Shown piece by piece: positions 52,131-60,652 of a stretch of 60,652 nt of DNA. Positions within the stretch are counted from its first letter, which is position 1; each line of letters starts with the position of its first letter. Both the position numbers and the translations under genes were made by a program. Location of the stretch: the NCBI GenBank assembly GCA_904392525.1, contig CAJFMW010000001.1, forward strand, positions 1 through 60,652, read 5' to 3'. The notes beneath the pieces are model-generated. The model worked only from the letters and a program-made list of their open reading frames with translations. It was not told the origin of the DNA and ran no database searches. Origin of the DNA: an uncultured Eisenbergiella sp. GTDB taxonomy: Bacteria; Bacillota; Clostridia; Lachnospirales; Lachnospiraceae.

Positions 52131-54803
52131 ATGGAAGGAAAAGAAAGAAGGGCCGGCAACAGGCGTACATACAGGACGTCCACCGCATATCATAGAAGGA
52201 ACAGAACGGCCGTCTCCCGTGTTCGGACGACCGGCTACGGGAGAAAACGAAGCGGGAGAGGAAGAGGACTGAGAAATGGAGGAGGCGGAAACAGAGAGGG
52301 GAAGCTTCTATTGATTCTCGTCGGAGCGGCTCTCCTTTTCTTTCTGCTGTTTACAACCGCCCGTGAAATACTCACGCCCGGGCCGGAAGGAGAATATCTC
52401 GCCGTACAGGAGGCAGAAAATCTGACCCGCCTGCTTTCTGATCTGCGTTTTGGGGAAAGCATCTCCGGACAGCCGGAGACAGGAACGGAAAATGAGCAGG
52501 CGGCACAGACTGTGCAGCCGGATATCATGGCGGATGTCTTTACCAAGGAGGCGGCTTCTGAGGACGGATATCTGACCTTTGAAGCCTGGGAACAGATCGC
52601 GGCCCTTTTTCCGGAGTGCGGGTATGAGCTGCCGGACGGATACCGGAAGAGGGATGCAGTGCTCCTTTCGGACTGGTACGGTTTTTTTGATGCGGCGCTC
52701 GCCGTCTATGATACACAGGGGCAGGTGCAGTATGTCAGCCTGACCCCCATCGGAATCGGAGAGGCGGTGACGGACGCGGAAGGTGAGGCGCTTGCACAGA
52801 ACGGACTGATTTCCGAAAATAGCGCCTTTACCTTTTTGACGGACCGGATAAAAAACTGTCTGTACCGGCCGGTAACTGCAGTCTGCCGGGACGGTTGTCT
52901 GTATGCGGTAAGGAGTGTGGACGGGAGAGGAAGCCTGCTGTCCAACATCTGGATCATGGAGACGGAGGAGGAGTCCCTTCTCTGCTTCTGGAATGACTAT
53001 GAAATCCGTTTCCCCGTTTCGAACGGCGGTACGCTGTCCGATGGAACGGAACAGGCCATTCGGCCGGAACAGTCAGATACAGCCAGGGAGCAGGTGGCGG
53101 ATCTGCATTTTCTGGATGGAGCGCTGCAGGAGGTTCAGACGAAAACGCAGAAGGTGTCCGGAAAGATTCTCCGCGTGGAGGATGGCGGTGTTGAAGTGGA
53201 GGGAAGCGGCTTCCTGCCCTTTGCTGATAACTTCCGGGTCTACCGGCTTTACGGAAAGCTGAAAGCCTATGAGACGCAGGATCTGCGGATCGGATATGAT
53301 TTCACGGATTTCGTGGTGGATGACGGCTGCGTGCAGGCAGCGCTCGTGGTGAAGGAAGAGACGATGGAAAACATCCGGGTGCTGGTTCGGACTACGGGAT
53401 TTGCGGGATTATATCATGACAGTGTTTCTCTCACGGCGGACTGTGACCTTTCCGTCACCGCCGGAGAATATGGAAGCCGGGAGACGACTGTGGTACCTGC
53501 CGGGGAGACGCTTACGATCGACAGAGAAAGCGGGCTGTTTGCTTCGGATGGCTCGGCAGATGTTTTGGCGGGAGGCTCCGGAGGCGATTCGGCAGGAGGT
53601 TCCGCAGGCGGCGTTTCCTCCACCATCAGAATTGAGCCAGCGGTGCTCACGGGCAGGATCAGCCTGCAAAGTGTGCAGAGAAGCCAGGGAACGCCGTCCT
53701 ACCGGGGAAGCCTGGAGCTGAGGCTTGAGGAGGAAGGGATCGTGGTGGTAAATGAGCTTCTTCTGGAGGAATATCTGTATGCCGTGGTGCCAAGCGAAAT
53801 GCCATCCTCCTATCCTCTGGAAGCGCTGAAGGCACAGGCGGTGTGCGCAAGAACCTATGCCTATGCCAGAATTCTGCATGCGGGACTTCCGGAATATGGC
53901 GCGCATGTGGATGACAGCACCAGCTTTCAGGTTTATAATAATATTCTGGAAAATGCACAGACTACCAAAGCCGTCCGGGAGACGAAGGGTGAACTTCTTT
54001 ACTATGGGGAGGAGCTGGCGGATACCTACTATTACTCCACTTCCTGCGGCTACGGTACGGATGCAGGCGTATGGTCCGGCTCCGGTCCGGAACAGTTTCC
54101 TTATCTGCAGGCGAGAGCGGTGAATGTGGCAGGCGTGGTGGATGCACAGGGAGACGCCATCGATGAAACGGTGAATGAGGAGGAGATTGCTGCTGCGGAC
54201 TTTATGACGCAGGAGGAAAACTTTGCTGCATTCATTAAAAACGTGCGTCCCTCCGACTTTGAGAACGAAGAGGCCTGGTATCGCTGGACTTATCAGGCGG
54301 CGGTGGATGAAGCGCAGCTTTATGAAAAGGTACTGGAGCGCTGTGCGGCGAGTCCGTCCACCATATTTGTCCTGCAGGAAAACGGGGAATATGCAAACCA
54401 GACGCCTCCCGACCCGGGACGGATCCTTGAGCTTTCCATCACGGAAAGAAGCACCGGGGGCGTGGCGCAGACGCTTCAGATCGTGGGAGAGAATGCGACG
54501 ATCCTGGTAAAAACGGAGCACAGCATCCGTTATGTCCTCTGTGACGCGAATGTTCAGGTAATCCGTCAGGACGGCAGCTCCTGGCAGCCGTCCACCCTGC
54601 TTCCCAGCGCTTTTTTCGTGCTGGAGACGGTGAAGGAGGACGGATATGTGAACGGCTTCACCCTGTATGGCGGCGGCTTCGGCCACGGCGTCGGAATGAG
54701 CCAGAACGGGGCAAGAAGCATGGCCGAGAGCGGGTGCGACTGCGAGACGATCCTGAGCTATTTCTATGAGGGAATTACCCTGAAGAAAGGAAATGCGCTA
54801 TGA
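52131..54803 (+). CDS. SpoIID/LytB domain protein
   Basis: 890 aa from the ATG at 52131 (GTGGGGGA upstream); the ORF track starts inside the 6S terminator. A basic N-terminus of about 60 residues leads into one membrane helix (LLLILVGAALLFFLLFTTA). A long extracytoplasmic region of unknown fold follows (about 80-500), then the SpoIID domain: NELLLEEYLYAVVPSEMPSSYP, ALKAQAVCARTYAYARI, STSCGYGTDAGVW and GGGFGHGVGMSQNGARSMA. SpoIID-type proteins are lytic transglycosylases or amidase enhancers acting on peptidoglycan. It is much longer than sporulation SpoIID (about 340 aa), so a vegetative wall enzyme is likelier. Overlaps the next gene by 4 nt. Confidence 0.85.
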   Translation: MEGKERRAGNRRTYRTSTAYHRRNRTAVSRVRTTGYGRKRSGRGRGLRNGGGGNREGKLLLILVGAALLFFLLFTTAREILTPGPEGEYLAVQEAENLTRLLSDLRFGESISGQPETGTENEQAAQTVQPDIMADVFTKEAASEDGYLTFEAWEQIAALFPECGYELPDGYRKRDAVLLSDWYGFFDAALAVYDTQGQVQYVSLTPIGIGEAVTDAEGEALAQNGLISENSAFTFLTDRIKNCLYRPVTAVCRDGCLYAVRSVDGRGSLLSNIWIMETEEESLLCFWNDYEIRFPVSNGGTLSDGTEQAIRPEQSDTAREQVADLHFLDGALQEVQTKTQKVSGKILRVEDGGVEVEGSGFLPFADNFRVYRLYGKLKAYETQDLRIGYDFTDFVVDDGCVQAALVVKEETMENIRVLVRTTGFAGLYHDSVSLTADCDLSVTAGEYGSRETTVVPAGETLTIDRESGLFASDGSADVLAGGSGGDSAGGSAGGVSSTIRIEPAVLTGRISLQSVQRSQGTPSYRGSLELRLEEEGIVVVNELLLEEYLYAVVPSEMPSSYPLEALKAQAVCARTYAYARILHAGLPEYGAHVDDSTSFQVYNNILENAQTTKAVRETKGELLYYGEELADTYYYSTSCGYGTDAGVWSGSGPEQFPYLQARAVNVAGVVDAQGDAIDETVNEEEIAAADFMTQEENFAAFIKNVRPSDFENEEAWYRWTYQAAVDEAQLYEKVLERCAASPSTIFVLQENGEYANQTPPDPGRILELSITERSTGGVAQTLQIVGENATILVKTEHSIRYVLCDANVQVIRQDGSSWQPSTLLPSAFFVLETVKEDGYVNGFTLYGGGFGHGVGMSQNGARSMAESGCDCETILSYFYEGITLKKGNAL

Positions 54804-55654
54804 TGAAAATATACCGGTTGGTGAGAGGGTTTGCGAGACAGATGAGCCGGGCGAATGTGAACGCATATGCCGCGAGCACGGCCTTCTTCATTTTTCTTTC
54901 CCTGATTCCCATGATCATGCTGATCTGCTCCGTGCTTGCGGTCACGCCCATCGTGCAGAAATCGGATCTGCTGACGGCGGCCACCATTTTTCCGCCTTCC
55001 ATCACGCCGCTCATTGTGGGGCTGATTGAAAGCATCTATGACAGTACGTTCGGAATGCTCAGTGTATCCGCCATCGTGACGGTCTGGTCGGCAGGAAAGG
55101 GAATTCTGGCATTGATGCGCGGGCTGAACGCCATGAACGGGGTGGTGGAGGACCGTAACTATGTGATGCAGAGACTGATTGCCTCCTTCTATCTGATCAT
55201 TTTTCTGGTGATGGTGGTATTTTCCCTGGTGGTCATGGTGTTCGGAAATCTGCTGGCGTCCGTGATCGTCCGGCATGTGCCGGGAATGGAGAAGCTGTTC
55301 GCCCTGCTTTTGCATTTCAGAGGAATTTTTTCCTGGTGCGTGCTGACAGTTCTCTTTGCCCTGATGTATACGTTCATCCCGAACTGCAGACTGAAGTTTG
55401 TCTGGCAGCTTCCGGGCGCTGCATTTTCAGCAGTCAGCTGGAACGTGTTTTCCTGGGGGTTTTCCATTTACGTCAGACATTCCGGCGGCCTTGATATGTA
55501 TGGAAGCCTGACCACCATCGTGATCCTGATGCTCTGGCTCTATTTCTGTTTTTATCTTTTCCTGATCGGGGCGCATATCAACCGGTTCCTGATTCCGTTT
55601 CGAAAGGTACGGGATAGGCAGAAAATGCTCCGCAGGGGAAAGGCTTCTTCATGA
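54800..55654 (+). CDS. YihY/BrkB family membrane protein
   Basis: 284 aa with about six membrane segments. NVNAYAASTAFFIFLSLIPMIMLI and YGSLTTIVILMLWLYFCFYLFLIGAHIN are the conserved first and last blocks of the YihY family, once wrongly called ribonuclease BN. Cellular role unknown; some members are implicated in envelope function. Its ATGATG start overlaps the stop of the SpoIID-like gene, so the two are coupled and may act together at the cell wall. The 3' end overlaps the convergent MATE gene by 6 nt. Confidence 0.88.
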   Translation: MMKIYRLVRGFARQMSRANVNAYAASTAFFIFLSLIPMIMLICSVLAVTPIVQKSDLLTAATIFPPSITPLIVGLIESIYDSTFGMLSVSAIVTVWSAGKGILALMRGLNAMNGVVEDRNYVMQRLIASFYLIIFLVMVVFSLVVMVFGNLLASVIVRHVPGMEKLFALLLHFRGIFSWCVLTVLFALMYTFIPNCRLKFVWQLPGAAFSAVSWNVFSWGFSIYVRHSGGLDMYGSLTTIVILMLWLYFCFYLFLIGAHINRFLIPFRKVRDRQKMLRRGKASS

Positions 55655-56998
55655 AGCCGCTTCCATCCGCCTTTTCATTTCCTTCTGAAATCTGGAAAGA
55701 AGGAACAGGGAGAGGACTGCGGCCAGCAGAGCGGCTCCGGCGAAATTCAGCCAGATACCGGTAAGTCCCAGGGACCAGAGGGCGACGATGAGAATCACGG
55801 GGAAGAGCAGGGCGGTGGAAACCGAAATGATGGAAGCGTACACGGGCATTTCCACCGCAAGCATGTAGCTCTGCGTGGCGAAGGAGAACCATCTTGTCAG
55901 ATAGGTGGCTGCGAACAGACGGAGCGCGCCTTCCGCCATCATAAGAAGCTCTGTGCTTTCCCCTCCAACGAACAGATGGGTGATCTGCCCGGGGAAAAGG
56001 AAGAGAACGACTGCGGAAAGAACAGAGAGAATGCCGCTTGCCGTGAAGCAGCACCGCTCGATGGCGCTCACACGGCGGTAATTCCCTGCCCCCCAGTTAT
56101 AGCCAACCGCAGGCTGGAGGGAGTCGCACATGCCGTAAAGCAGGGGCTGGATGAAGCCGTCGGCGTACATCAGGATGCCGTAGACGGAGACCGCGTTTTC
56201 CCCGCCGATGCGGAGCAGGATGGCGTTCATCAGGATGGAGGTGATACGTCCTGCTATATTATTTAAAAAGTTCGGACTGCCGCAGGAAATGATCTGACGG
56301 ATCAGACGGATGGAGAAACGGGGCCGTCTGAAGCGCAGCAGAAGCTTTCCGCGCAGGAAAGGATACAGGGCGATGAGCGCGCAGATCATCATGCCGAGGC
56401 AGGTGGCAAGCGCCGCTCCCCAGATGCCGAAGCCCAGAACGCCGAGGAAAAGGAACTCCAGGATGGCGCTCAGCGCGGACATGACAATGTTCAGGTACAT
56501 GCTTCCCCTGATCTGTCCGCAGATGCGCAGATAGTTATCCATGGCAAACACGATGGTAGTAACGGGAGAGCAGACCGCATAAACCCGCAGATACTGGACA
56601 GCATATTCAGCGAATACACCTTCTGCGCCCATCAGGCGGATCAGAAGCGGTGCGGCCGCAAACAGGACCAGTCCGACGAGGACGCCCGCACCGATGATCA
56701 TCAGAACGGCGCAGGTAAAAATATTGTTGGCCTCTTCCTCTTCTTTTTTTCCGAGGCTGATGGAAATCGGCACGGAGGAGCCGACGCCGATCAGGTCCGC
56801 CAGAGCGAAATTGATGATGACAAAGGGCATGGCCAGATTCAGCGCCGCGAAAGCGGTGTCGCCCAGAAGCTGTCCTACGAAGATACCGTCAAGGAGCTGG
56901 TACAGGGCGGATGCCAGCATGCTGATTGCGCCGGGTATGGCGGCGATAAAAAACAGTTTTGTCGGTGCTACTTTGGAGAATAAATACTTGGAGTCCAT
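55649..56998 (-). CDS. MATE family efflux transporter
   Basis: 449 aa, twelve predicted membrane helices in two related halves. AIPGAISMLASALYQLLDGIFVGQLLGDTAFAALNLAMPF and IISCGSPNFLNNIAGRITSILMNAILLRIGG are the paired N- and C-half signatures. It exports drugs or metabolites using a sodium or proton gradient. Nine bp downstream of a MarR regulator, which very likely controls it. Substrate not predictable. Confidence 0.9.
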   Translation of the reverse strand: MDSKYLFSKVAPTKLFFIAAIPGAISMLASALYQLLDGIFVGQLLGDTAFAALNLAMPFVIINFALADLIGVGSSVPISISLGKKEEEEANNIFTCAVLMIIGAGVLVGLVLFAAAPLLIRLMGAEGVFAEYAVQYLRVYAVCSPVTTIVFAMDNYLRICGQIRGSMYLNIVMSALSAILEFLFLGVLGFGIWGAALATCLGMMICALIALYPFLRGKLLLRFRRPRFSIRLIRQIISCGSPNFLNNIAGRITSILMNAILLRIGGENAVSVYGILMYADGFIQPLLYGMCDSLQPAVGYNWGAGNYRRVSAIERCCFTASGILSVLSAVVLFLFPGQITHLFVGGESTELLMMAEGALRLFAATYLTRWFSFATQSYMLAVEMPVYASIISVSTALLFPVILIVALWSLGLTGIWLNFAGAALLAAVLSLFLLSRFQKEMKRRMEAAS

Positions 56999-57007
56999 GT
57001 TGTGTCG

Positions 57008-57469
57008 TTACCTTTCTTCCGTCATAGTCGTTTCAAAAAATCTGTCGAAGCGGTCCTTCAGATTGTCCGCAAAATCGGTATAAGCTTGGATAAAGGCATC
57101 GCCGTGTTCCTGCAGGGTGAGCCGGATGGCTTCCTGTTCCATCCGGTAAATCGGCTGAAGGAGCGACAGGGCGTACTGTTTTCCTGCCGGAGTGAGGCAG
57201 ATTTTCTTTTCACGGGTATGCTCCTCAATGAGGAGCGTCAGATAACCCTGTGCCGCCAGCTCCTTCACAATCGTGTTGATGGTGGTTTTGGGAATCAGCC
57301 ATTCTTCACAGAGCTGCTTCTGGGAATGGGGCTGTCCGTCGTCCAGCGCATAAAACAGGGCGAGGGTATTATTTTTCACGCCAAGCCTTTTGGCCGCCTG
57401 GTAGTAGATCCCGTCGATCCGGTTCTGTGCCTGGGTCAGCTTTCTGATTTCTTCCTGATGGTCTTTCAT
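57008..57469 (-). CDS. MarR family regulator
   Basis: 153 aa. Winged helix with HSQKQLCEEWLIPKTTINTIVKELAAQGYLTL (about 48-80) and wing LIEEHTREKKICLTPAGKQYA. Small-molecule binding at the dimer interface typically relieves repression. First gene of a two-gene unit with the MATE exporter. Its promoter contains the palindrome TACGAATTCGTA between the -35 and -10 boxes, the expected place for autoregulation. Confidence 0.9.
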   Translation of the reverse strand: MKDHQEEIRKLTQAQNRIDGIYYQAAKRLGVKNNTLALFYALDDGQPHSQKQLCEEWLIPKTTINTIVKELAAQGYLTLLIEEHTREKKICLTPAGKQYALSLLQPIYRMEQEAIRLTLQEHGDAFIQAYTDFADNLKDRFDRFFETTMTEER

Positions 57470-57533
57470 GAATTCTATCCTTTTTCAAATGCGGCCGGTT
57501 CTTCCAACCGACTGCAGAACACCTGCAACGGGC

Positions 57534-57562
57534 ATTATAGTACGAATTCGTATTAAAGTCAA
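57534..57562 (-). promoter_or_regulatory. marR-MATE promoter with palindrome in the spacer
   Basis: Minus-strand TTGACT (57562-57557), 17-bp spacer, TATAAT (57539-57534). The 12-bp perfect palindrome TACGAATTCGTA (57541-57552) occupies the spacer. Confidence 0.78.
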
Positions 57563-57591
57563 GCAGGATAAGAAGCGGTGGGAGATCAGTC

Positions 57592-57620
57592 TTGACAGCC
57601 TATACCCCCATGGGTATAAT
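57592..57620 (+). promoter_or_regulatory. Metal ATPase promoter with CsoR-like operator
   Basis: Perfect TTGACA (57592-57597) and TATAAT (57615-57620), 17 bp apart. TATACCC CCAT GGGTATA (57601-57618) lies in the spacer and into the -10 box; it has the A/T-C-tract form of operators bound by CsoR/RcnR metal sensors. Confidence 0.75.
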
Positions 57621-57627
57621 GAATAGG

Positions 57628-57798
57628 AAATGAGGGGTAATCCGTAAGGGTATTGCCGGCGCAGAGCGTGACTGCCACAGACATGCAGAACGCGGCGCGG
57701 AATCGAGGAGAAGATTTGCGCCGAAGCGTCGCAAATCCCGTTATCGCAACGCCGAACTGGAGGTTCGGCGCGCGTGCCTCAGCGTAAAACGCTTCGGC
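57628..57798 (+). other. Structured 5' leader of the metal ATPase gene
   Basis: About 190 nt between promoter and start codon with successive hairpins: GGTAAT/ATTGCC, GATTTGCG/CGCAAATC, GCCGAAC-type/GTTCGGC and GCCTCAGCGT/ACGCTTCGGC. No known riboswitch was recognised and no terminator is seen. It may be an RNA element or an inserted palindromic repeat. Confidence 0.5.
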
Positions 57799-57810
57799 AT
57801 GGAGGTAAAT

Positions 57811-59703
57811 ATGAAGGATACAAAAGGGATACGTTTTCTGGAGAACCTGCTGGAATGGGGCGGTATGCGAAGGGAAATCATTTGTCTGGTGATTTCAGGA
57901 GCGGCTCTCATTATCAGTATTTTTGACCTGCTGCCGCTTCCTTTTGATGCGGCCTGGGCGGCCATTCTGCTGTGCGGCATTCCCATCCTGCTGGAGGCGT
58001 TTATCGGCCTCGTCACGGAATTTGATATCAAGGCGGATGTGCTGGTATCCATCGCGCTGATCGCTTCCGTCATCATCGGAGAGGATTTTGCGGCGGGCGA
58101 GGTGGCGTTCATCATGCAGCTGGGCGCACTGCTGGAGGATGTGACCGTGGCAAAGGCGCGGGCGGGCATCGAACGTCTGGTGCATCTCACCCCGCAGACC
58201 GCCCGGGTGATATCGGGACAGAGGGAAGCCCTGATCCCGGCAAGCGAAGTGGAGGTGGGAGACATACTCCGCGTGCTGCCCGGAGAAACGGTGCCCGTAG
58301 ACGGCGTCATCCTTTCCGGACAGACCTCCATCAATCAGGCCGTGATGACGGGAGAATCCCTGCCCGTGGACAAGGAGGCGGGAGATGAAGTGAAGAGCGG
58401 CACGGTCAACCAGTTCGGCTCCTTTGACATGAAAGCGCAGCGGGTGGGCGAGGACAGCTCCATTCAGCGCATGATCCGGCTGGTGCAGTCCGCGGACGCC
58501 GGAAAAGCGAAGATCGTCGGAATTGCCGACCGGTGGGCCACCTGGATTGTAGTGATCGCGCTCAGCGCGGCGGCTCTGACCTGGCTTTTCACCGGAGAAA
58601 TCATCCGCGCCGTAACCATCCTGGTGGTATTCTGTCCCTGCGCGCTGGTGCTTGCCACGCCTACCGCCATCATGGCGGCGATCGGCAATGCGACGAAGCA
58701 TGGATTTCTGGTCCGGGAAGGCGACGCCCTCGAACGGCTCGCTGCGGTAAACGGCATCGCATTTGACAAGACGGGTACCCTGACGAGCGGGAGACCGCAG
58801 GTGGTGGAAACGCAGAGCGCGCTGGACGGACTGACGGGAGAAGAGCTGTTCGCCTGGGCCGCCGCTGCGGAAAAACGCTCCGAACACCCGCTGGGAAAGG
58901 CTGTGGTGAACTGTTATCAGGAAAGAACCGGGAAAGCGGCCGGAGAGCCGGAACAGTTTTTCATGATTCCGGGACGGGGCGTGAAGGCACAGATGGATGG
59001 AAAACGGATTCTTGCAGGAAACCGGGAGCTTCTGGAAGAAAACGGCGTGACTGTGGGGACTTTTCTTACCGGAAAGGCGGACGCCTGCCTGGAACAGGGC
59101 TGCACCGTGATCTACCTGGCTCTGGACAGAGAGGCGGCGGGCTTCCTCGCCCTTGCGGATACGCTCCGGCCGGAGAGCGCCGGAATGATCCACAAGCTAC
59201 AGGGACTGGGAATCCGCCCGGTGCTTCTGACAGGCGACCATACAAGCGCAGCGAACGCCATCGCCGCAAAGCTGGGCATCCGGGAGGTATATGCAGGCTG
59301 CCTGCCGGAGGATAAGCTGGAGCATATCGGTACATACCAGAAAGAAAGCGGTCCCATCTGCATGATCGGGGACGGCATCAATGACGCTCCCGCGCTGAAA
59401 AAAGCGGATGTGGGAATTGCCATGGGCGGAGTGGGAAGCGACATCGCCGTGGATGCGGCGGATATCGCGCTGGTAGATGATGAGGTGAAGGAGCTTCCGC
59501 ATCTGTTCGCCCTGTCGCGCAGAATGATGCTTACCATCAAATGCAACCTCACCTTTTCCATGACGCTGAATTTTCTGGCGATTATTCTGGCCATTACGGG
59601 AATTCTGAATCCGGTGGTGGGCGCTCTGGTACACAATGCGGGTTCGGTGCTGGTCATCGTCAATTCCGCCTTCCTGCTGAAGTGGAGAAAGCGCGGAAAC
59701 TGA
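57811..59703 (+). CDS. P1B-type heavy-metal translocating ATPase
   Basis: 630 aa from the ATG at 57811, after GGAGG. It has the phosphatase loop (MTGESLP), metal-channel CPC motif (VVFCPCALVLATPTA), phosphorylation site FDKTGTLT, the HP motif (SEHPLGKA) and GDGINDAPAL. There is no N-terminal Cys-x-x-Cys metal-binding domain, so the protein is short for the family. The last helix has HNAGSVLVIVNS, closer to Zn/Cd/Pb-type than to Cu-type pumps, whereas the operator resembles that of CsoR; the metal is therefore left unassigned. Exports a toxic metal ion from the cytosol. Appears to be a single gene. Confidence 0.9.
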   Translation: MKDTKGIRFLENLLEWGGMRREIICLVISGAALIISIFDLLPLPFDAAWAAILLCGIPILLEAFIGLVTEFDIKADVLVSIALIASVIIGEDFAAGEVAFIMQLGALLEDVTVAKARAGIERLVHLTPQTARVISGQREALIPASEVEVGDILRVLPGETVPVDGVILSGQTSINQAVMTGESLPVDKEAGDEVKSGTVNQFGSFDMKAQRVGEDSSIQRMIRLVQSADAGKAKIVGIADRWATWIVVIALSAAALTWLFTGEIIRAVTILVVFCPCALVLATPTAIMAAIGNATKHGFLVREGDALERLAAVNGIAFDKTGTLTSGRPQVVETQSALDGLTGEELFAWAAAAEKRSEHPLGKAVVNCYQERTGKAAGEPEQFFMIPGRGVKAQMDGKRILAGNRELLEENGVTVGTFLTGKADACLEQGCTVIYLALDREAAGFLALADTLRPESAGMIHKLQGLGIRPVLLTGDHTSAANAIAAKLGIREVYAGCLPEDKLEHIGTYQKESGPICMIGDGINDAPALKKADVGIAMGGVGSDIAVDAADIALVDDEVKELPHLFALSRRMMLTIKCNLTFSMTLNFLAIILAITGILNPVVGALVHNAGSVLVIVNSAFLLKWRKRGN

Positions 59704-59780
59704 TGTAGAATCGAAGCTTATTGTGGACCGCTCCGCCCTGTCCGCAGAACCGGGGAAAATGCAGTGAGCGGGGAAAGAAT

Positions 59781-59809
59781 TTGCCATTCCGTACTGTGAA
59801 TGGTAAAAT
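59781..59809 (+). promoter_or_regulatory. Promoter of the AAA-ATPase-like gene
   Basis: TTGCCA, 17-bp spacer, TAAAAT; start near 59816. A GGCGGG...CCCGCC hairpin (about 59822-59853) lies in the leader. Confidence 0.5.
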
Positions 59810-59898
59810 CAGAGATATAGGGGCGGGTAACCACTCACGGATAAAGTCCCGCCTGCCCGTTACGCAGCATATGCTTTGGGGAAGGAGCGCATAGAACG

Positions 59899-60652
59899 AT
59901 GAATGATAATAAGAAAAGACTTCCTGTCGGAATAGAAAGCTTTGAAAAAATCCGAAGGGAAGATTTTTACTATGTGGATAAAACGACAATGATCCGTGAT
60001 CTGCTCCTGAATTGGGGGGAAGTAAATCTGTTTACCAGGCCGCGAAGATTTGGAAAATCGCTGAATATGAGCATGCTGAAGGCCTTTCTTGAAATCGGCT
60101 GTGACAAGTCCTTATTTAATGGTCTGGCAATATCCGGAGAAAAGGCAATCTGTGAGGAATACATGGGACAGTTCCCGGTGATTTCAATAACGTTGAAGAA
60201 TGTTGAGGAATCGGACTTCCAGAAGGCCGTGAATGCGCTGCGGTCAGTGATTGGTACAGAAGCCATGCGTTTTTCCTTCCTGGAGGAAAGCGACAGGCTG
60301 ACGGAAAATGAAAAAAATCAATATCGTGCGCTGGTGCGTGTGGGAGAGGGTGGAGACTTCACCATGAAAGAATCTGTCCTGCAGGCAAGCCTGAAAACAC
60401 TTTCCCTGCTGCTGGAAAAGCATTATGAAAAGAAGGTTGTTATCCTGATCGATGAATATGACGTACCGCTGGCAAAGGCGAATGAGCGGGAATATTATGA
60501 TGAAATGATCCTTCTGCTCCGAAATCTGTTTGGGCAGGCGTTGAAAACCAATAACAGCCTGTATTTTGCCGTATTAACCGGATGTCTTCGGATTTCAAAA
60601 GAGAGCATTTTTACCGGCCTGAATAATATGAATGTTCTGTCAATCATGGACG
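59899..60652 (+). CDS. AAA-ATPase-like domain protein, 5' part (partial)
   Basis: Open from an ATG at 59899 (GAAGGAG upstream) to the window edge, 251 codons with no stop; the ORF track omits it because it is not closed. RLPVGIESFEKIRREDFYYVDKT, the P-loop-like LFTRPRRFGKSLNMSM and VVILIDEYDVPL (Walker B type) identify the AAA-ATPase-like family, whose members normally carry a PD-(D/E)XK nuclease-like domain at the C-terminus, outside this window. Common in many copies in gut Firmicutes and Bacteroidetes; function unknown. Confidence 0.85.
   Translation, partial: MNDNKKRLPVGIESFEKIRREDFYYVDKTTMIRDLLLNWGEVNLFTRPRRFGKSLNMSMLKAFLEIGCDKSLFNGLAISGEKAICEEYMGQFPVISITLKNVEESDFQKAVNALRSVIGTEAMRFSFLEESDRLTENEKNQYRALVRVGEGGDFTMKESVLQASLKTLSLLLEKHYEKKVVILIDEYDVPLAKANEREYYDEMILLLRNLFGQALKTNNSLYFAVLTGCLRISKESIFTGLNNMNVLSIMD

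Noticed and set aside
1-60652. tRNA, rRNA and CRISPR arrays
   Set aside because: None recognised on either strand; the only tandem-like repeats are the multi-hairpin elements, which lack spacer-repeat periodicity.

Overview
The window looks like the chromosome of a Gram-positive anaerobe of the Lachnospiraceae/Clostridia type. The basis is a Gram-positive style Pel operon (pelD, pelE, DUF2194 deacetylase-like, pelF, pelG, with no pelB or pelC), a T-box leader, a Clostridia-like 6S RNA, a SpoIID-family protein, a DUF3793/flavodoxin pair and a FeoB-associated Cys-rich membrane protein. Genus was not determined. Most of the window looks mid-GC by eye. The glycosyltransferase block (about 13.3-18.1 kb) and parts of two pel-operon genes are clearly more AT-rich.

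Region 1 (1-11.6 kb, minus strand) is a Pel-like exopolysaccharide operon: pelD-like c-di-GMP receptor, pelE-like, two tandem DUF2194 deacetylase-like genes, pelF, pelG, a CotH-family lipoprotein and the start of a VTC-type polyphosphate polymerase gene. Region 2 (11.6-13.3 kb) is the most striking part. A tyrosine recombinase gene sits between two 108-bp inverted repeats with a single mismatch. Each repeat starts with a perfect 29-bp dyad that resembles a recombinase core site and runs outward into a GEMM-I (c-di-GMP-I) riboswitch, each followed by an intrinsic terminator. The left riboswitch leads the pel operon. The right one leads a glycosyltransferase operon. A near-consensus promoter lies inside the bracketed segment and currently points at pel. 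Inversion would point it at the other operon. I propose a DNA-inversion either/or switch between two surface polysaccharide loci, each also gated by c-di-GMP.

Region 3 (13.3-18.1 kb) is that second, AT-rich glycosyltransferase operon (Alg14/Alg13-like pair, a broken GT4, GT2, fucosyltransferase-like, GT-A); it shows decay. Region 4 (18.3-35.2 kb) is a signalling island. It holds a stand-alone EAL phosphodiesterase, then a five-gene operon (GGDEF cyclase, degenerate-GGDEF/EAL, hybrid histidine kinase, HD-GYP response regulator, Hpt). After a small iron-linked pair (DUF3793 and flavodoxin) comes a divergent two-gene unit (a 1370-aa multi-GGDEF/EAL protein and a CheB-CheR-PAS protein). It could make, break and sense the messenger read by regions 1 and 2.

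Region 5 (35.4-60.65 kb) is mostly housekeeping. It contains a leucine T-box before a 2-isopropylmalate synthase fused to an AraC-type DNA-binding domain, a SRAP protein, an iron-linked small membrane protein and Fur-like regulator, two hydrolases, a TetR/MMPL/heptad-repeat export locus, citrate synthase behind a candidate attenuator, deoC, an Xaa-Pro aminopeptidase, 6S RNA, a SpoIID-like protein, a YihY-family protein, a MarR/MATE pair, a P1B metal ATPase behind a CsoR-like operator, and the start of an AAA-ATPase-like gene cut by the window edge. Two intercistronic gaps hold related palindromic repeats whose stems covary. All assignments come from reading the sequence; no database search was run.
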